Shown here one piece after another: positions 1-8,679 of a DNA stretch of 64,000 nucleotides (position 1 is its first letter; every line of letters starts with the position of its first letter). Under the pieces are notes generated by a model. That model did no database searches and had not been told where the DNA came from. It saw only the letters and a program-made list of their open reading frames with translations. The stretch covers positions 1 through 64,000 of the forward strand of contig CAVVFL010000022.1 in NCBI GenBank assembly GCA_963747375.1. Reading direction: 5' to 3'. This DNA comes from Sva-07 sp963747375 (GTDB lineage: Bacteria > Actinomycetota > Acidimicrobiia > Acidimicrobiales > Ilumatobacteraceae). The translations under genes were made by a program, and so were the position numbers.

Positions 1-672
1 GACGCGCATCGCTCTCATCGACATGCAACACGGCAGCATGGGCTACGAAGGCGCACTCGACATGATCCGCGCCGCCGACATCCACGGGCTGGCCAGCGTC
101 GTCCGCGTCCCCTGGAACGAACCCGGGATCATCGGACGAATGCTCGACGCCGGCGCCGAGGCCATCCTCATCCCGATGATCGAGACCGCCGACGACGCAC
201 GCGCCGCCGGTCGACGCCTGCCGCTACCCGCCGGCAGGCCGACGAAGCCTCGGCCCCATCCGAGTCGGCACGCGCGACGGAGTCGGGTACATGCGATCCG
301 CCAACGGACGCGTCACCGTCATCCCGATGATCGAGACAGCACAAGCCCTCGCCGACGTCGAAGCCATCGCCGCCGTCCCCGGCGTCGACGCCTTGTTCGT
401 CGGGCCCTTCGATCTGTCGATCGCGCTCGGGCTTCCGCCCGGCGACAACGACGGCAATGAGATCTTCGACGATGCACTCACCCGCACCATCGCCGCCGCA
501 TCGGCGGCGGGCATCGCACTCGCCGTGCTGTCCAACCAACTGGTCGCTCCGCGCCGGGTCGCTCAAGGCTTCCAGATGGTGTCAGTCACGATGGACACCG
601 TTGCGCTCGCGACCGCCAGCACCGGCGCGCTTGACACGGTCCGCGACGGCGGTCGAGGCGAGAGCGTCATGA
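1..672 (+). CDS. hpaI: HpaI/HpcH-family 2-oxo acid aldolase, 5' end outside window, frameshifted
   Basis: Class II pyruvate-dependent aldolase of the HpcH/HpaI family, which cleaves 4-hydroxy-2-oxo acids such as 4-hydroxy-2-oxoheptanedioate to pyruvate plus an aldehyde at the end of aromatic meta-cleavage pathways. The reading frame is already open at base 2 with ALIDMQHGSMGYE, the family's conserved N-terminal strand, so the true start lies left of the window. Further family blocks are AEAILIPMIET and VDALFVGPFDLSIALG. The first block is in a different frame from the second: the frame shifts near 240-290, and again near 640. The gene ends at a TGA at 670-672 that overlaps the ATG of the next gene (ATGA), so it is translationally coupled to the hydratase. 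The family is clear; the exact substrate is inferred from the neighbour. Confidence 0.75.
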
Positions 673-1467
673 GCTTGGACGAGGCCACCCGCAACGCAGA
701 TCGCCGACGCCTTGCGCGAGGCGCACCGGACGGGCAACCCCGATCCACGCCTCACCGCGACCTATCCCGACATGGACATCGAGGATGCCTACCGGGTGCA
801 GGAGATCTTCATCGCCCGCACGCCTCGAGGACGGCGGACGCATCAAGGGCTACAAGGTCGGGCTCACCTCCAAGGCGATGCAGGAGATGGCCGGCGCCAG
901 CGAGCCCGACTTCAGCGCCATGACCGACGACATGTTCCTTCCCGAATCCACGCCGATCCAGCGCGCCAGTCTCATCCGACCGATGGTCGAGATGGAGATC
1001 GCGTTCGTCATCGGCTCAGCTCGCAGGGCCCGGCGTCCTGCCGGCCGATGTCGTGCGCGCCACCGAGTACGTGCTCCCCGCGATCGAGATCGTCGACTTC
1101 CGGGTCGAGCTCGGACCCGGCTTCGGGATCGTCGACACCGATCGCCGATCTCGCCGCGTGCGGAGCCGCAGTCCTCGGCGCGAACCCGCGTCGCCTCGAT
1201 CAGATCGACATCCGCCGCGTACGGGGCACCCTGTCACGCAACGGCGACCGTCGAGCAGGAAGGCGAGGCGTCCGCGGTCCTCGGCAACCCGGTCACCGCC
1301 GTCGCCTGGCTCGCCAACAAGCTCGCCGAGTTCGGCATCGCCTTCGACCCGGCGACGCGATCCTCACCGGTTCGTTCGTCAGGCGCATGTCCCGGTCGTG
1401 GCGGGCGACGAGATCGTGTGCGAGTTCGACCACGGGCTCGGACGGCGTCGACGTGTCGTTCATCTGA
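669..1467 (+). CDS. hpaH: 2-oxo-hept-4-ene-1,7-dioate / 2-keto-4-pentenoate hydratase, frameshifted
   Basis: Fumarylacetoacetate-hydrolase-fold hydratase (HpaH/MhpD family) that adds water to 2-hydroxy-dienoates just before the aldolase step. Family blocks appear in order but in different frames: DIEDAYRVQEIFIA (about residues 35-48), GYKVGLTSKAMQ, a metal-binding-type segment around MVEMEIAFVIG, EYVLPAIEIVD, LGNPVTAVAWLANKLAE, and a C-terminal GDAILTGS followed by the terminal GVDVSFI and a stop. At least four indels are needed to read it through. The total length, about 265 residues, matches the family, so nothing large is missing. The ATGA overlap with the aldolase gives the start and shows a two-gene meta-cleavage operon. 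With this many indels it is either a pseudogene or a poorly sequenced gene. Confidence 0.75.
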
Positions 1468-2025
1468 CACGAGTTGCGTCGGAACGTATTCTACCGTGCC
1501 TCTGCGAGGTGCAGGTCAGCTCGCAGCGAGCAGCGTTCACCAGCCTTCCCTCGTCGTCATCGTGGAGGTTGTGGCGGGCGAGGAGTGTTGCGTTCACGAG
1601 GGCGACGACGCGACCGCGATCGTCGCTGTGGCCGTCGGGTTCGAGCCAAGCCTGTACGTCGGTCCAACGCCACAGCGGCGATCTGGTCGAGGTGCCGTAG
1701 GCGGAGCGGGAAGCGGGAGCTGTCGGCGTCACGCTTGATCCAGTGGTTCACGGCTTGGCGACTGCGCCCGGTGCGTTCGGCGATGTCCTGGTGAAACGAG
1801 TTCTTCGCCCTCGACGCGTACGACGTGGAGGTCACGAATGGACCGGCCTGGGTGACTGCTGAGGTGATGGCGTCGAGCAGCGTGGGGGCTTCTGCCGATG
1901 TCGAGGGCGGGGTGTCCGTCGAATGCCGTGATCGCGGCGTCGTCGAGACCGGCTTCGAAGAGCAGGTCGCTGGTCGCCTCGTCGATCGGGCCGTCGAGGA
2001 TCAGCATGAAGTTGTGAGTGTCCAT
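1460..2025 (-). CDS. Helix-turn-helix DNA-binding protein, frameshifted
   Basis: Small DNA-binding protein of about 185 residues. The start is ATG at 2025, reading MDTHNFMLILDGPIDEATSD, the N-terminus of a common actinobacterial helix-turn-helix family. The middle holds a HTH, DIAERTGRSRQAVNHWI (about residues 85-101), followed by SPLWRWTDVQAWL, the Trp-rich segment that closes this domain in MerR-like/excisionase-like regulators. These pieces lie in two or three frames, so at least two indels are present near 1835-1900 and 1690-1730. It sits between the hydratase (the stops overlap by a few bases, convergent) and the integrase gene, and could be an element-borne regulator. The family match is from memory of similar proteins, and no target is known. 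Confidence 0.6.
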
Positions 2026-2278
2026 GTGGTGTCGATTCATGTGTTGCGACGGATGTGCCGTTGGATCTGCTTGGCGTGGTTGTCGGTGTTCTTCGGCGTG
2101 GACCACACCCGGAACGGGTGAGGTTGATCACCGCTGATGACGTGGGTGGAATGACCGTGGCCCAAGCGTCGCTCACGGTCAATCCCGTCTTTCAGCCTCT
2201 CGGAGTGCCTTCTCGATCTCCTTCTTCGGGTGAGGTCTCCGCTGCACGATCAGACCCTACGGACAGGCGTAGACAATG

Positions 2279-3474
2279 TCAACTACGCGGGTTCAGGACG
2301 TCGTCGAGAATATGGGCGCCGCCGATGGTGGGTTTGATGCGGTGTCGGTAGTGCTTCTGGAGCATGCGGAGGTCGCGGTGGCCGAGTTGGTCTGCAACGA
2401 GTTCGATAGGCATGCCGGCGTCTGCCATGAGGCTGGCGGCGGAATGCCGAAGGAGATTGGGCGTCCAGTTGCCCTCGATCCCGGATGCCCTGACGATGCG
2501 ATTGAACTCGTTGCGGACCGCCTTGGCGTCGCTCGGCCGACCGAGCGGCGACGTGAACACCAGGTTCTCCTCGTTGGACCAGAACGGGCCCATGGCGAGG
2601 CGTTGCTCGTTCTGGCGCTTGCGGTGCTGGGTGAGCGCTTCCAGGACGGGTACCGGCGCATCCAACGTTCGGATGCTGCCCGGCGTCTTCGTCTCGCCGA
2701 CCACGGCCTCCCCACGTTGGCCGACCTTCCGGGCTCGCCACACGTGAAGGGTTCCGGTCTCGAAATCGATGTCGTCCCAAGCGAGTCCGGCTGCCTCGCC
2801 GGGACGGAGACCCAGGTAGAGCATCGTCACCCACATGGCTTCGAGTGGACTGCCTTCTGCCGCTTGCAGCAGCGTCTTGGCCTCTTCGACGGAGAGCGAC
2901 TTGCCGGCTTTCGAGGCGGATGCTGCCGCCGGGGATCTCGACGAGCGCAGCGACGTTGCGAGCGACGAGGTTTCGTCGCTGTGCCCACGTCAGGGCCTGA
3001 CTGAGCGTCGAGCGAAGTTTGATCAGCGAGCCGCGAGACAGAGCGGCGCCCGACGTACGGCCGCGACCCTTCCGCTTCTTGACGTCGATCGGCTTGGTTC
3101 GCCGCAGGAACGCCGCCTCGATCTGGTCGGCGGTGAGCCTGCGCAACTTGATGTTGCCGAGCTCCTCGTTGAGGATCTTGATCGCCCAGGTGTGGCCGGC
3201 GATGACGCGAGGGGGAGAGGTTGCGATTGGGGAGTGCTTTGTCGGCCCAGACCTCGAGCAGGCCGGCCACGGTCACCGTCCCGGCCGTGAGCGGCAGCCC
3301 GTCGTCGACCGAACGGCGAAGAGCGTCGAGCTCTCGTCGAGCTTCGGACTTCGTGGGCGCCGACACCGTCCTGGGTTGGCCGTCGATGATCACCCGGCCG
3401 ACCCAGCGGTCACGGTCAGAACGGTAGAAGAGCGATCCCTCGCCACGTCCTCGTCGCTTCGCAGATGGCGGCAT
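2279..3474 (-). CDS. Tyrosine recombinase / phage-type integrase, frameshifted
   Basis: Site-specific tyrosine recombinase of about 398 residues. The N-terminal part reads KRRGRGEGSLFYRSDRDRW, the arm-binding (AP2-like) domain, then TVTVAGLLEVWADKALPNRN, the start of the core-binding domain. The catalytic domain shows the active-site set: Arg in LGLRPGEAAGL (about residue 223), His and Arg in LLRHSAASL (about 344), His in LGHRDL (about 362) and the Tyr nucleophile in LQKHYRH (about 370). The frame changes near 3190 and again near 2840-2900, so as written the protein is interrupted although all catalytic motifs survive. Its 5' end faces iterated repeats and a tRNA/tmRNA 3'-end fragment at 3640-3670, the usual arrangement of an integrase beside its attachment site. 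Confidence 0.85.
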
Positions 3475-3524
3475 GCGTTCGCTCCTCTCGCTCGGCTGAC
3501 ACTGCTCTGGTCACCTTACGGAGC

Positions 3525-3621
3525 CGAACGATCGACGAACAAGGAGAAATCGTCGTGAACAAGAAATGCGGATCTACATGGACAAACACGAACAATCGAC
3601 GAACGTCCACGAACGATCAAG
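3525..3621. repeat. Iterated CGAACRATCGACGAAC repeats, candidate integrase arm sites
   Basis: Three related direct repeats lie between the integrase gene and the att site: CGAACGATCGACGAAC at 3525-3540, CGAACAATCGACGAAC at 3589-3604 and the shorter CGAACGATCAAG at 3610-3621. The first two differ at one base. Short direct repeats beside the core site are where the N-terminal arm-binding domain of tyrosine integrases docks, so this is the likely role. That assignment is inference; the repeats themselves are plain in the sequence. Confidence 0.55.
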
Positions 3622-3639
3622 CGATGAATGGCATGGAAG

Positions 3640-3670
3640 AGGTCAGGAGTTCGATTCTCCTTAGCTCCAC
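3640..3670 (+). other. Attachment site: duplicated 3' end of a tRNA-like gene, probably tmRNA (ssrA)
   Basis: The stretch contains a perfect T-arm, AGGAG-TTCGATT-CTCCT, followed by TTAGCTCCA, the 3' half of an acceptor stem with discriminator A. No 5' half, D-arm or anticodon arm precedes it, so it is a fragment and not a working gene. The acceptor strand would pair with GGGGCTGA, which is how actinobacterial tmRNA genes begin, making ssrA the best candidate donor. Tyrosine-recombinase elements often integrate into ssrA 3' ends and leave such a copy at the distal end. Because only the 3' part is present on the plus strand, the element should lie to the left and the chromosome to the right. 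The 426-base gene-free stretch 3475-3900 holds this site and the repeats above; I see nothing recognisable in 3671-3900. Confidence 0.6.
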
Positions 3671-3900
3671 GGAAAACCCCAGGTCACAGGCATCGAAGAT
3701 GATGGCGCCTCTTTGGCTGGCCCATCGAGCTGACACCTTGTGGAATCCGTTTCAAGCCTGCAAACGGCGTGATTCGGGCCTGCTGGGGCCCTTCGCTGGT
3801 GGCTCAGGTGCCCGCCGACCGGTCCGACCTCTTCCACGCCACCCGAGAGGTTGAGCCGCCGTCGACGGGTATTGCGCAATGCCGGACGTCGGCCTTGGGG

Positions 3901-4368
3901 TCAGTGGAAGGACACTCCGTACGTGACGCCCGCCGCGAGGATCACCGCGACGAGGAAGTCGATCGTGGCGCAGAACGGGGGCCACCATCGAGTGCCGTCG
4001 ACGAATTGGGTTCGGTGCTGCCAGAGGTCTTTGACTCCGTGAGCGGCATAGCCAGCGACCAGTAGCCAGGCTGATCCAGTGACGCCCACAGCGGCCAGGA
4101 TGAGAAACGCAGCGGCGACCGAGCTCTCGACGGCGATGACTCGTGGTCTGCCGTCCGCGACAGCGAAGCCGATGTAGACGGCGGCGATGAACGCGATGTA
4201 GAGCGTGTGGAGGGTCGCGGGCTCGAGCCATCGGAGCGCGACCGGGGAGGCGGCTTGGATGGCGCCGACCAGCAGGCCCCAGATGATTGGCCGGAGGTTC
4301 GACTTCCCAGCGTGGATGTGCCTGTGGCTCACGACACGACTCGGATCAGTTCGGTCCTCGAGATCCAT
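3901..4368 (-). CDS. Hypothetical four-helix membrane protein
   Basis: Intact 155-residue protein with about four hydrophobic segments (for example LRPIIWGLLVGAIQAASPVA near residues 26-45, TLHTLYIAFIAAVYIGFAVA near 53-72, a third near 83-105 and a last one near 135-152). A conserved-looking loop, AAHGVKDLWQHRTQFV, followed by RWWPPFCATIDF lies between the third and fourth segments. It resembles small uncharacterised actinobacterial membrane proteins (DUF6010-like by memory, not certain). It ends 8 bases... from the PPOX gene's neighbourhood on the same strand, being downstream of it, so it may be the last gene of the 8656-3901 leftward operon. No function can be assigned from sequence alone. 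Confidence 0.6.
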   Translation of the reverse strand: MDLEDRTDPSRVVSHRHIHAGKSNLRPIIWGLLVGAIQAASPVALRWLEPATLHTLYIAFIAAVYIGFAVADGRPRVIAVESSVAAAFLILAAVGVTGSAWLLVAGYAAHGVKDLWQHRTQFVDGTRWWPPFCATIDFLVAVILAAGVTYGVSFH

Positions 4369-4376
4369 GGCGCGCC

Positions 4377-5033
4377 TCAGCCGTCGCCGCGGAGCAGGCG
4401 TTCGCCGTATTCGTCGGCGGTGATCAGGTCATCTTCGGCCGCGGCAAGTCCTTGGAATCGTGTCGGCAGGAATGGCTGCAGCGCGTCGATCTTCTTCCAA
4501 CCAGGCAATGGAGAATTGCCATTGGCATCGGGCACGTACCTCGACGCTGTTCCGGTCGTGTGTGGAGTGATGTAGCGGGGACAGTTGACGAAGATGTCGG
4601 TGACCTTGGCTCGGACGATGAGGTCGGCACCCGGATAGTCGCCCATCATCGGGTCGTCACGGTTCACGACGGCGTGGGCGTGTGCGCGGATTCGGTGTGG
4701 ACGTTCGAAGTCCATGAACAGCAGGCCGATGCGCCCGTCGCCGGCGATGTTGCCCATGGAGAGGAACATGCCGTTGCCGTCGTAGCTGGGGAACACGATG
4801 GTCGTCTGGTCGATCACGCGAACGAGCCCTGCGGCACCTCCTTTGTGGGAGACGGTCGGTTGGCCGTCCGCGTTGACAGTGCTGAGGAAGAAGAATGTTC
4901 GTGATTCGATGAAGGCCTTGGCGTCGTCGTCGATGTCGGGTCGGACGATCGCGGCTGCGAGCACGTCGGCGATCTCGCGGCTGTCGAACTGGTCCTGGAG
5001 GCGGCGGTGTTGTTCGCCGTAGAAGGTGGTCAT
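4377..5033 (-). CDS. Pyridoxamine 5'-phosphate oxidase (PPOX) family flavin-binding protein
   Basis: Intact 218-residue PPOX-like split-barrel protein, a family that binds FMN, F420 or haem and often reduces or detoxifies small molecules. The barrel core is visible as FFLSTVNADGQPTVSHKGG (about residues 52-70), followed by the FPSYDGNGMFLSMGNIAGDGRIGLLF block typical of the family and a C-terminal region with VRAKVTDIFVNCPRYI. The start is the ATG at 5033, reading MTTFYGEQH. It overlaps the TGA of the flavoprotein gene upstream (ATGA), which fixes both the start and the operon link. The context with an oxidoreductase and an exporter suggests a stress or xenobiotic role, which is inference. 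Confidence 0.85.
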   Translation of the reverse strand: MTTFYGEQHRRLQDQFDSREIADVLAAAIVRPDIDDDAKAFIESRTFFFLSTVNADGQPTVSHKGGAAGLVRVIDQTTIVFPSYDGNGMFLSMGNIAGDGRIGLLFMDFERPHRIRAHAHAVVNRDDPMMGDYPGADLIVRAKVTDIFVNCPRYITPHTTGTASRYVPDANGNSPLPGWKKIDALQPFLPTRFQGLAAAEDDLITADEYGERLLRGDG

Positions 5034-5933
5034 GGTGTCTCTCTCGGTTGTGGCGGATGGTTCGTGGGGTGGAACGACTGCGTGACGAAGGTCTTGTGGA
5101 TGGCAATGGCGGCTGCGGAGCCGTCGGCGGCGGCGAGGAGCACTTGGTGCGGCCATGGGCGGCGGGCGACGCACGTCTCCGGCGGCCCACACGAGTGGGT
5201 TGCTGGTGGCCCCGGTGTCGCTGGTGACGATGTAGCCGTCCGCGTCGATGTCGCAGCCGAGCATCCGTGCGATCGAGCTACGCGGCACGACGGGGGCCTT
5301 CACGAACGCAGCCGTCGCCGCGATCGAGCTGTCCGTCGCGAAGCGTCACGTGGCTGAGCGAGGTGCCGTCGCCGACGAGCGACCGCGACGTCGGCCGCGG
5401 TGACGACGGTGACGTGCGATGTCCACGACCGGACCAGAGCTGCGAGGTGGTCGGCACCGGGGGCGGCATCGATGACGACGACGGGTTGGTCGCGATGTTC
5501 CCATCCGTCGCAGAACGGGCAGTTGAACACCGACTTGCCCCACCGATCGGCGAGACCGTCGATCGGTGGGAGTTCGTCGTGCACGCCGGTGGCGAGCACC
5601 GACGGCGTCGCCGCGAACGGTGGTGCCGTCGGTGAGCGTCAGCGACACGTTCGCGATCGGTGCTCACGCGCTCGTGCTGACCGTGCCGTGGACGACGCTC
5701 ACGCCGTACGACTGCAGCTCGGCGAGTGCGTCGGTGCGGAAGCGGTCGGGGGCGGTCGCGTCTCGGGTGGGGAAGCCGTGGAACTCGTCGACGGTTGCGT
5801 TGCGATGCGTCTGGTCGTCGACCACGGTGACCCGGTGCCGGGCCCTGGCCAGCACGAGGGCTGCCGTGAGGCCGGCCGCACCGCCACCGACGACGAGTCA
5901 CGTCGCCGATGACGGCGCTGCGGTGGTGCTCAT
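5030..5933 (-). CDS. Thioredoxin-reductase-like NAD(P)/FAD oxidoreductase, frameshifted
   Basis: Two-dinucleotide-binding flavoprotein of about 300 residues. After the start ATG at 5933 (MSTTAAPSSAT) comes the FAD-binding region, ending in LARARHRVTVVDDQTHRNA. The segment NATVDEFHGFPTRDATAPDR and the redox-active-type motif FNCPFCDGWEH follow, then an NAD(P)-binding segment around PVVVIDAAPGADH and the C-terminal SNPLVWAAGDV. The CPFC pair matches the position of the CxxC disulfide in thioredoxin reductases, and proteins with CPxCHGWE-like motifs are common orphan TrxB homologues. At least four indels scatter the pieces over three frames. Both ends are fixed by ATGA overlaps, with the MFS gene upstream and the PPOX gene downstream, so four genes form one coupled operon. 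Confidence 0.75.
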
Positions 5934-7587
5934 GACGCCGACACCTCCGCCGGTGCTGCGGCCTCGACTGACGGCGCTGTGGCGAGTGGTGACCGGTGTG
6001 GTGACGGCGCATGGCCGTGACCGGCGTGCACGATCGGCGAGCCGTCGTCCTGGCGGGGCAGCTGTGTGAAGGTGACGATCGCGGCGCAGAACGCAAGGCC
6101 GGCGGCGATCCACAGCGAGCTGTGCATCGAGTCGACGAACGCGGTCGCGGGCGACGGCGGCGATCTGGTCGGCCTGATCGCCGAGGTGCCGGCTGGTGTG
6201 AATGGCGGCGCCGACGTTGTTCGACGAGCATGCGTGCGATCGATGTCGGACAGGTTCGGGAACTGGTCGAGCTTCGCCGCGCATCGACGTCGCGTACGCC
6301 GTGGCGGCGACGCTGCCGATGACGGCGACGCCGAGTGCGCCACCGAACTCGCGGACGGTGTCGTTGACGGCGGAGCCGACGCCGGCGCGGGCCGGGGGCA
6401 GCGTCGCCATGATCATCTCGGTCGCGGCGGGCATCGCGATGCCGGCGCCGAGGCCGAACAGCAGCAGCCCGACACCGGTGGGCACGTACGAGCCGCCGTC
6501 GACGAACGCAGCCTGCACGGCGACGCCGGCGGTGGCGATCAGCGTGCCGGCGGTGACGGCGATGCGTCCGCCGTGCATCTCGGCGAGGTGCGCGCCGGCG
6601 CCGGTGCCGAGCAGCATCCCGATCGCGGCGGGCACGAGGGCGAAGCCGGCTGCCAGCGGCGTGTAGTCGAGGACGAACTGCAGGTACTGGGCCTGCAGGA
6701 ACACGGTGCCGGCCATGGCGAAGAACAGCAGGGCGAGTGCGATGCTGCCGGCGGAGAAGCTGCGGTTGCGGAACAGCGACATGTCGAGCATCGGGTCGTC
6801 GCGGCGCATCTCCCAGCCGACGAACACGATCGCGATCGCCGTCCCGATCGCGAAGTTGACGACCGAGGCGGTCGAGGTCCAGCCACGCTCGGGTGCCTGG
6901 ATGATGGCGTACACGAGCGTGCTGATCGCAGCGATGGACAGGCCGGCGCCGACCGGGTCGAGCCGTGTGGCGTGGGGGTCGCGTGAGTCGGGAACGAGGT
7001 GCAGCGCTCCGATGAAGGCGGCGACGAGCAGCGGCACGTTGATCCAGAACACCGACGACCACGAGAAGCTGCGCATCAACGCGCCGCCGACGATCGGTCC
7101 GAGGGCGATGCCGGCGCCGCTGGCGGCGGTCCATGCCGGCGATCGCCTTGGCGCGTTCGCGGGGATCGCCGAACACGTTGACGAGGATCGACAGCGTGGT
7201 CGGCATGATCAGCGCGCCGCCGACGCCCATGACGCAGCGGCCGGCGATGAGCGCCGTCGTCGAGCCTGCGGTGGCGGCGACGACGGAGCCGGCGAGGAAC
7301 GTGGCCAGGCCGGCGAGCAGCGCGTGGCGGCGACCGAAGCGGTCGCCGATGCTGCCTGCGGTGAGCAGCAGCCCGGCGAACACGATGGTGTACGAGGCGA
7401 CGATCCACTGCAGTTGGGCGGAGCTGGCGCCGAGGTCGCCGACCAGGCGGGGCATGGCGACGTTGATGATGGTGTGGTCGATGGAGGTGACGAGCAGGGC
7501 GAGGACGAGCACGCCGAGGATGCGCCACCGGTGGGGGTGGCTGGCGTGTGTGTCGCCGAGGGACTGGGTGGTGGGACGGCCGTGCAT
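5930..7587 (-). CDS. DHA2-type MFS drug exporter (EmrB/QacA-like), frameshifted
   Basis: Proton-driven multidrug efflux protein with about 14 membrane segments and about 550 residues. The N-terminal region reads SIDHTIINVAMPRLVGDLG, the motif D1-type signature of 14-helix exporters, and then GDRFGRRHALLAG, the loop 2-3 motif A. Motif C appears as GPRIGGALM-like sequence interrupted by an indel near 7100. Later helices follow in another frame, with MRSFSWSSVFWINVPLLVAA and then SLFRNRSFSAGSIALALLFF. A third indel near 6240 moves the last part to the frame ending EVSAS. The start is the ATG at 7587. The stop overlaps the start of the flavoprotein gene (ATGA). Substrate unknown. Confidence 0.85.
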
Positions 7588-7648
7588 GATGACTCCTTGG
7601 GTGTGGTGGTTCGGTGTGGTGGTTCGGTGGTGGTGTCTGGTCGTGGCG

Positions 7649-8656
7649 CTACGGGAGCAGGCGGGTGATCTCGTCGATGACGACGCCCGGTTGGTCGATC
7701 TCGATGTGGTGGCCGGTGTCGTCGACCGACACCAGGCGGGCGTCGGTCGACAGCGCCATCCAGTCCTGCTGGCCCTGGTTCCACGCCTCGTTGAGGCGTG
7801 TCGACTTCTGACGCAGCCAGGTCGGCAGGAAGCTCGCGGTGGGTGGCGGTGATGACGGCCATCGGCAGCGAGCCGAGCGAGTCGATCTGGGACGCCTCGG
7901 CGAAGGCGGCAACGACGTCGAGGTGCTCGCCGTTCCCGGTGGGCGCGAACGTGCCGGTGCAGAGTCCGCGCAGCATCGCGGCGGCGTCGGAGCCGTCGTC
8001 GGCGACGGCGCACAGGGCGGCCGGCCAGGTGGTGGGGGAGGCGTCGATGAGGACGAGCCCGGTGACCTCGTCGGCGAACAGCGAGGCGAACGTGACCGCT
8101 TCGGCGCCCCCGAAGGAGTGGCCGACGACGACGTACGGTCCGGGTTCGCCGATCGTGTCCAGCAGCTCGTGCAGGTCGGTCGCCTGGGTGGTGAACGTCG
8201 CGGTCGAGGCGGCCGGGTCGCTCGTTCCGGTGCCGGGTCGGTCGTAGGAGCACACTCGGGCACGGGCGGCGATGGCGGGCTCGATCGAGGCCCAGCCGGT
8301 GGCGTCGCCACCGAAGCCGGCGATCAGCAGCACCGTGGTGTCGCCGTGGCCGACACAGCGGACGTGAACTCGCACGCCCTCGAGTGTCGACCAGCTCGTC
8401 GATCGTCGCGGTCGGGCGTGCGACGAGAGGCGACCGTCGTGGTCGGCGGCGCGACCGATGTGGTGGTCGTCGTCGTCGGCTGCCGGCGTGGTCGGTGGAC
8501 GTGGGTCGAGCCGGACTCGTTCGTCGGGTCGGTGCCGCACGCCGCCGCAGCGAGGAGGGCGGTGGTGAGAAGGACGAGTCCGAATCGGCGCGCCTGTCTC
8601 GGTTGGCCGAACTCAGTCCGGGCAGTGCGGTGTCGAATCGTGTCGATGGGGTTCAT
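7649..8656 (-). CDS. Secreted alpha/beta-hydrolase lipoprotein, frameshifted
   Basis: The start ATG at 8656 gives a basic N-region, a hydrophobic stretch LVLLTTALLAAAACG with a lipobox-like LAAAAC, and a Thr-rich linker, so the mature protein should be anchored outside the membrane by a lipidated Cys. The catalytic domain has LLIAGFGGDATGW (oxyanion region), the nucleophile elbow VVGHSFGGAEA, GLVLIDASP and a C-terminal DTGHHIEIDQP that supplies the His. Indels near 8390 and 7810 split it over three frames. About 335 residues in all. It is the first gene of the leftward operon and lies only 23 bases from the divergent regulator, so the two promoters must overlap and the regulator may control it. 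Confidence 0.8.
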
Positions 8657-8679
8657 GGGAGACACGATCGACCTAAGGG

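Noticed and set aside
5278..8253. A 991-codon open frame on the minus strand
   Set aside because: Only parts of it follow real protein sequence (the MFS N-terminus); the rest is Arg-rich read-through across several genes, as expected in GC-rich DNA where one frame seldom holds stops.
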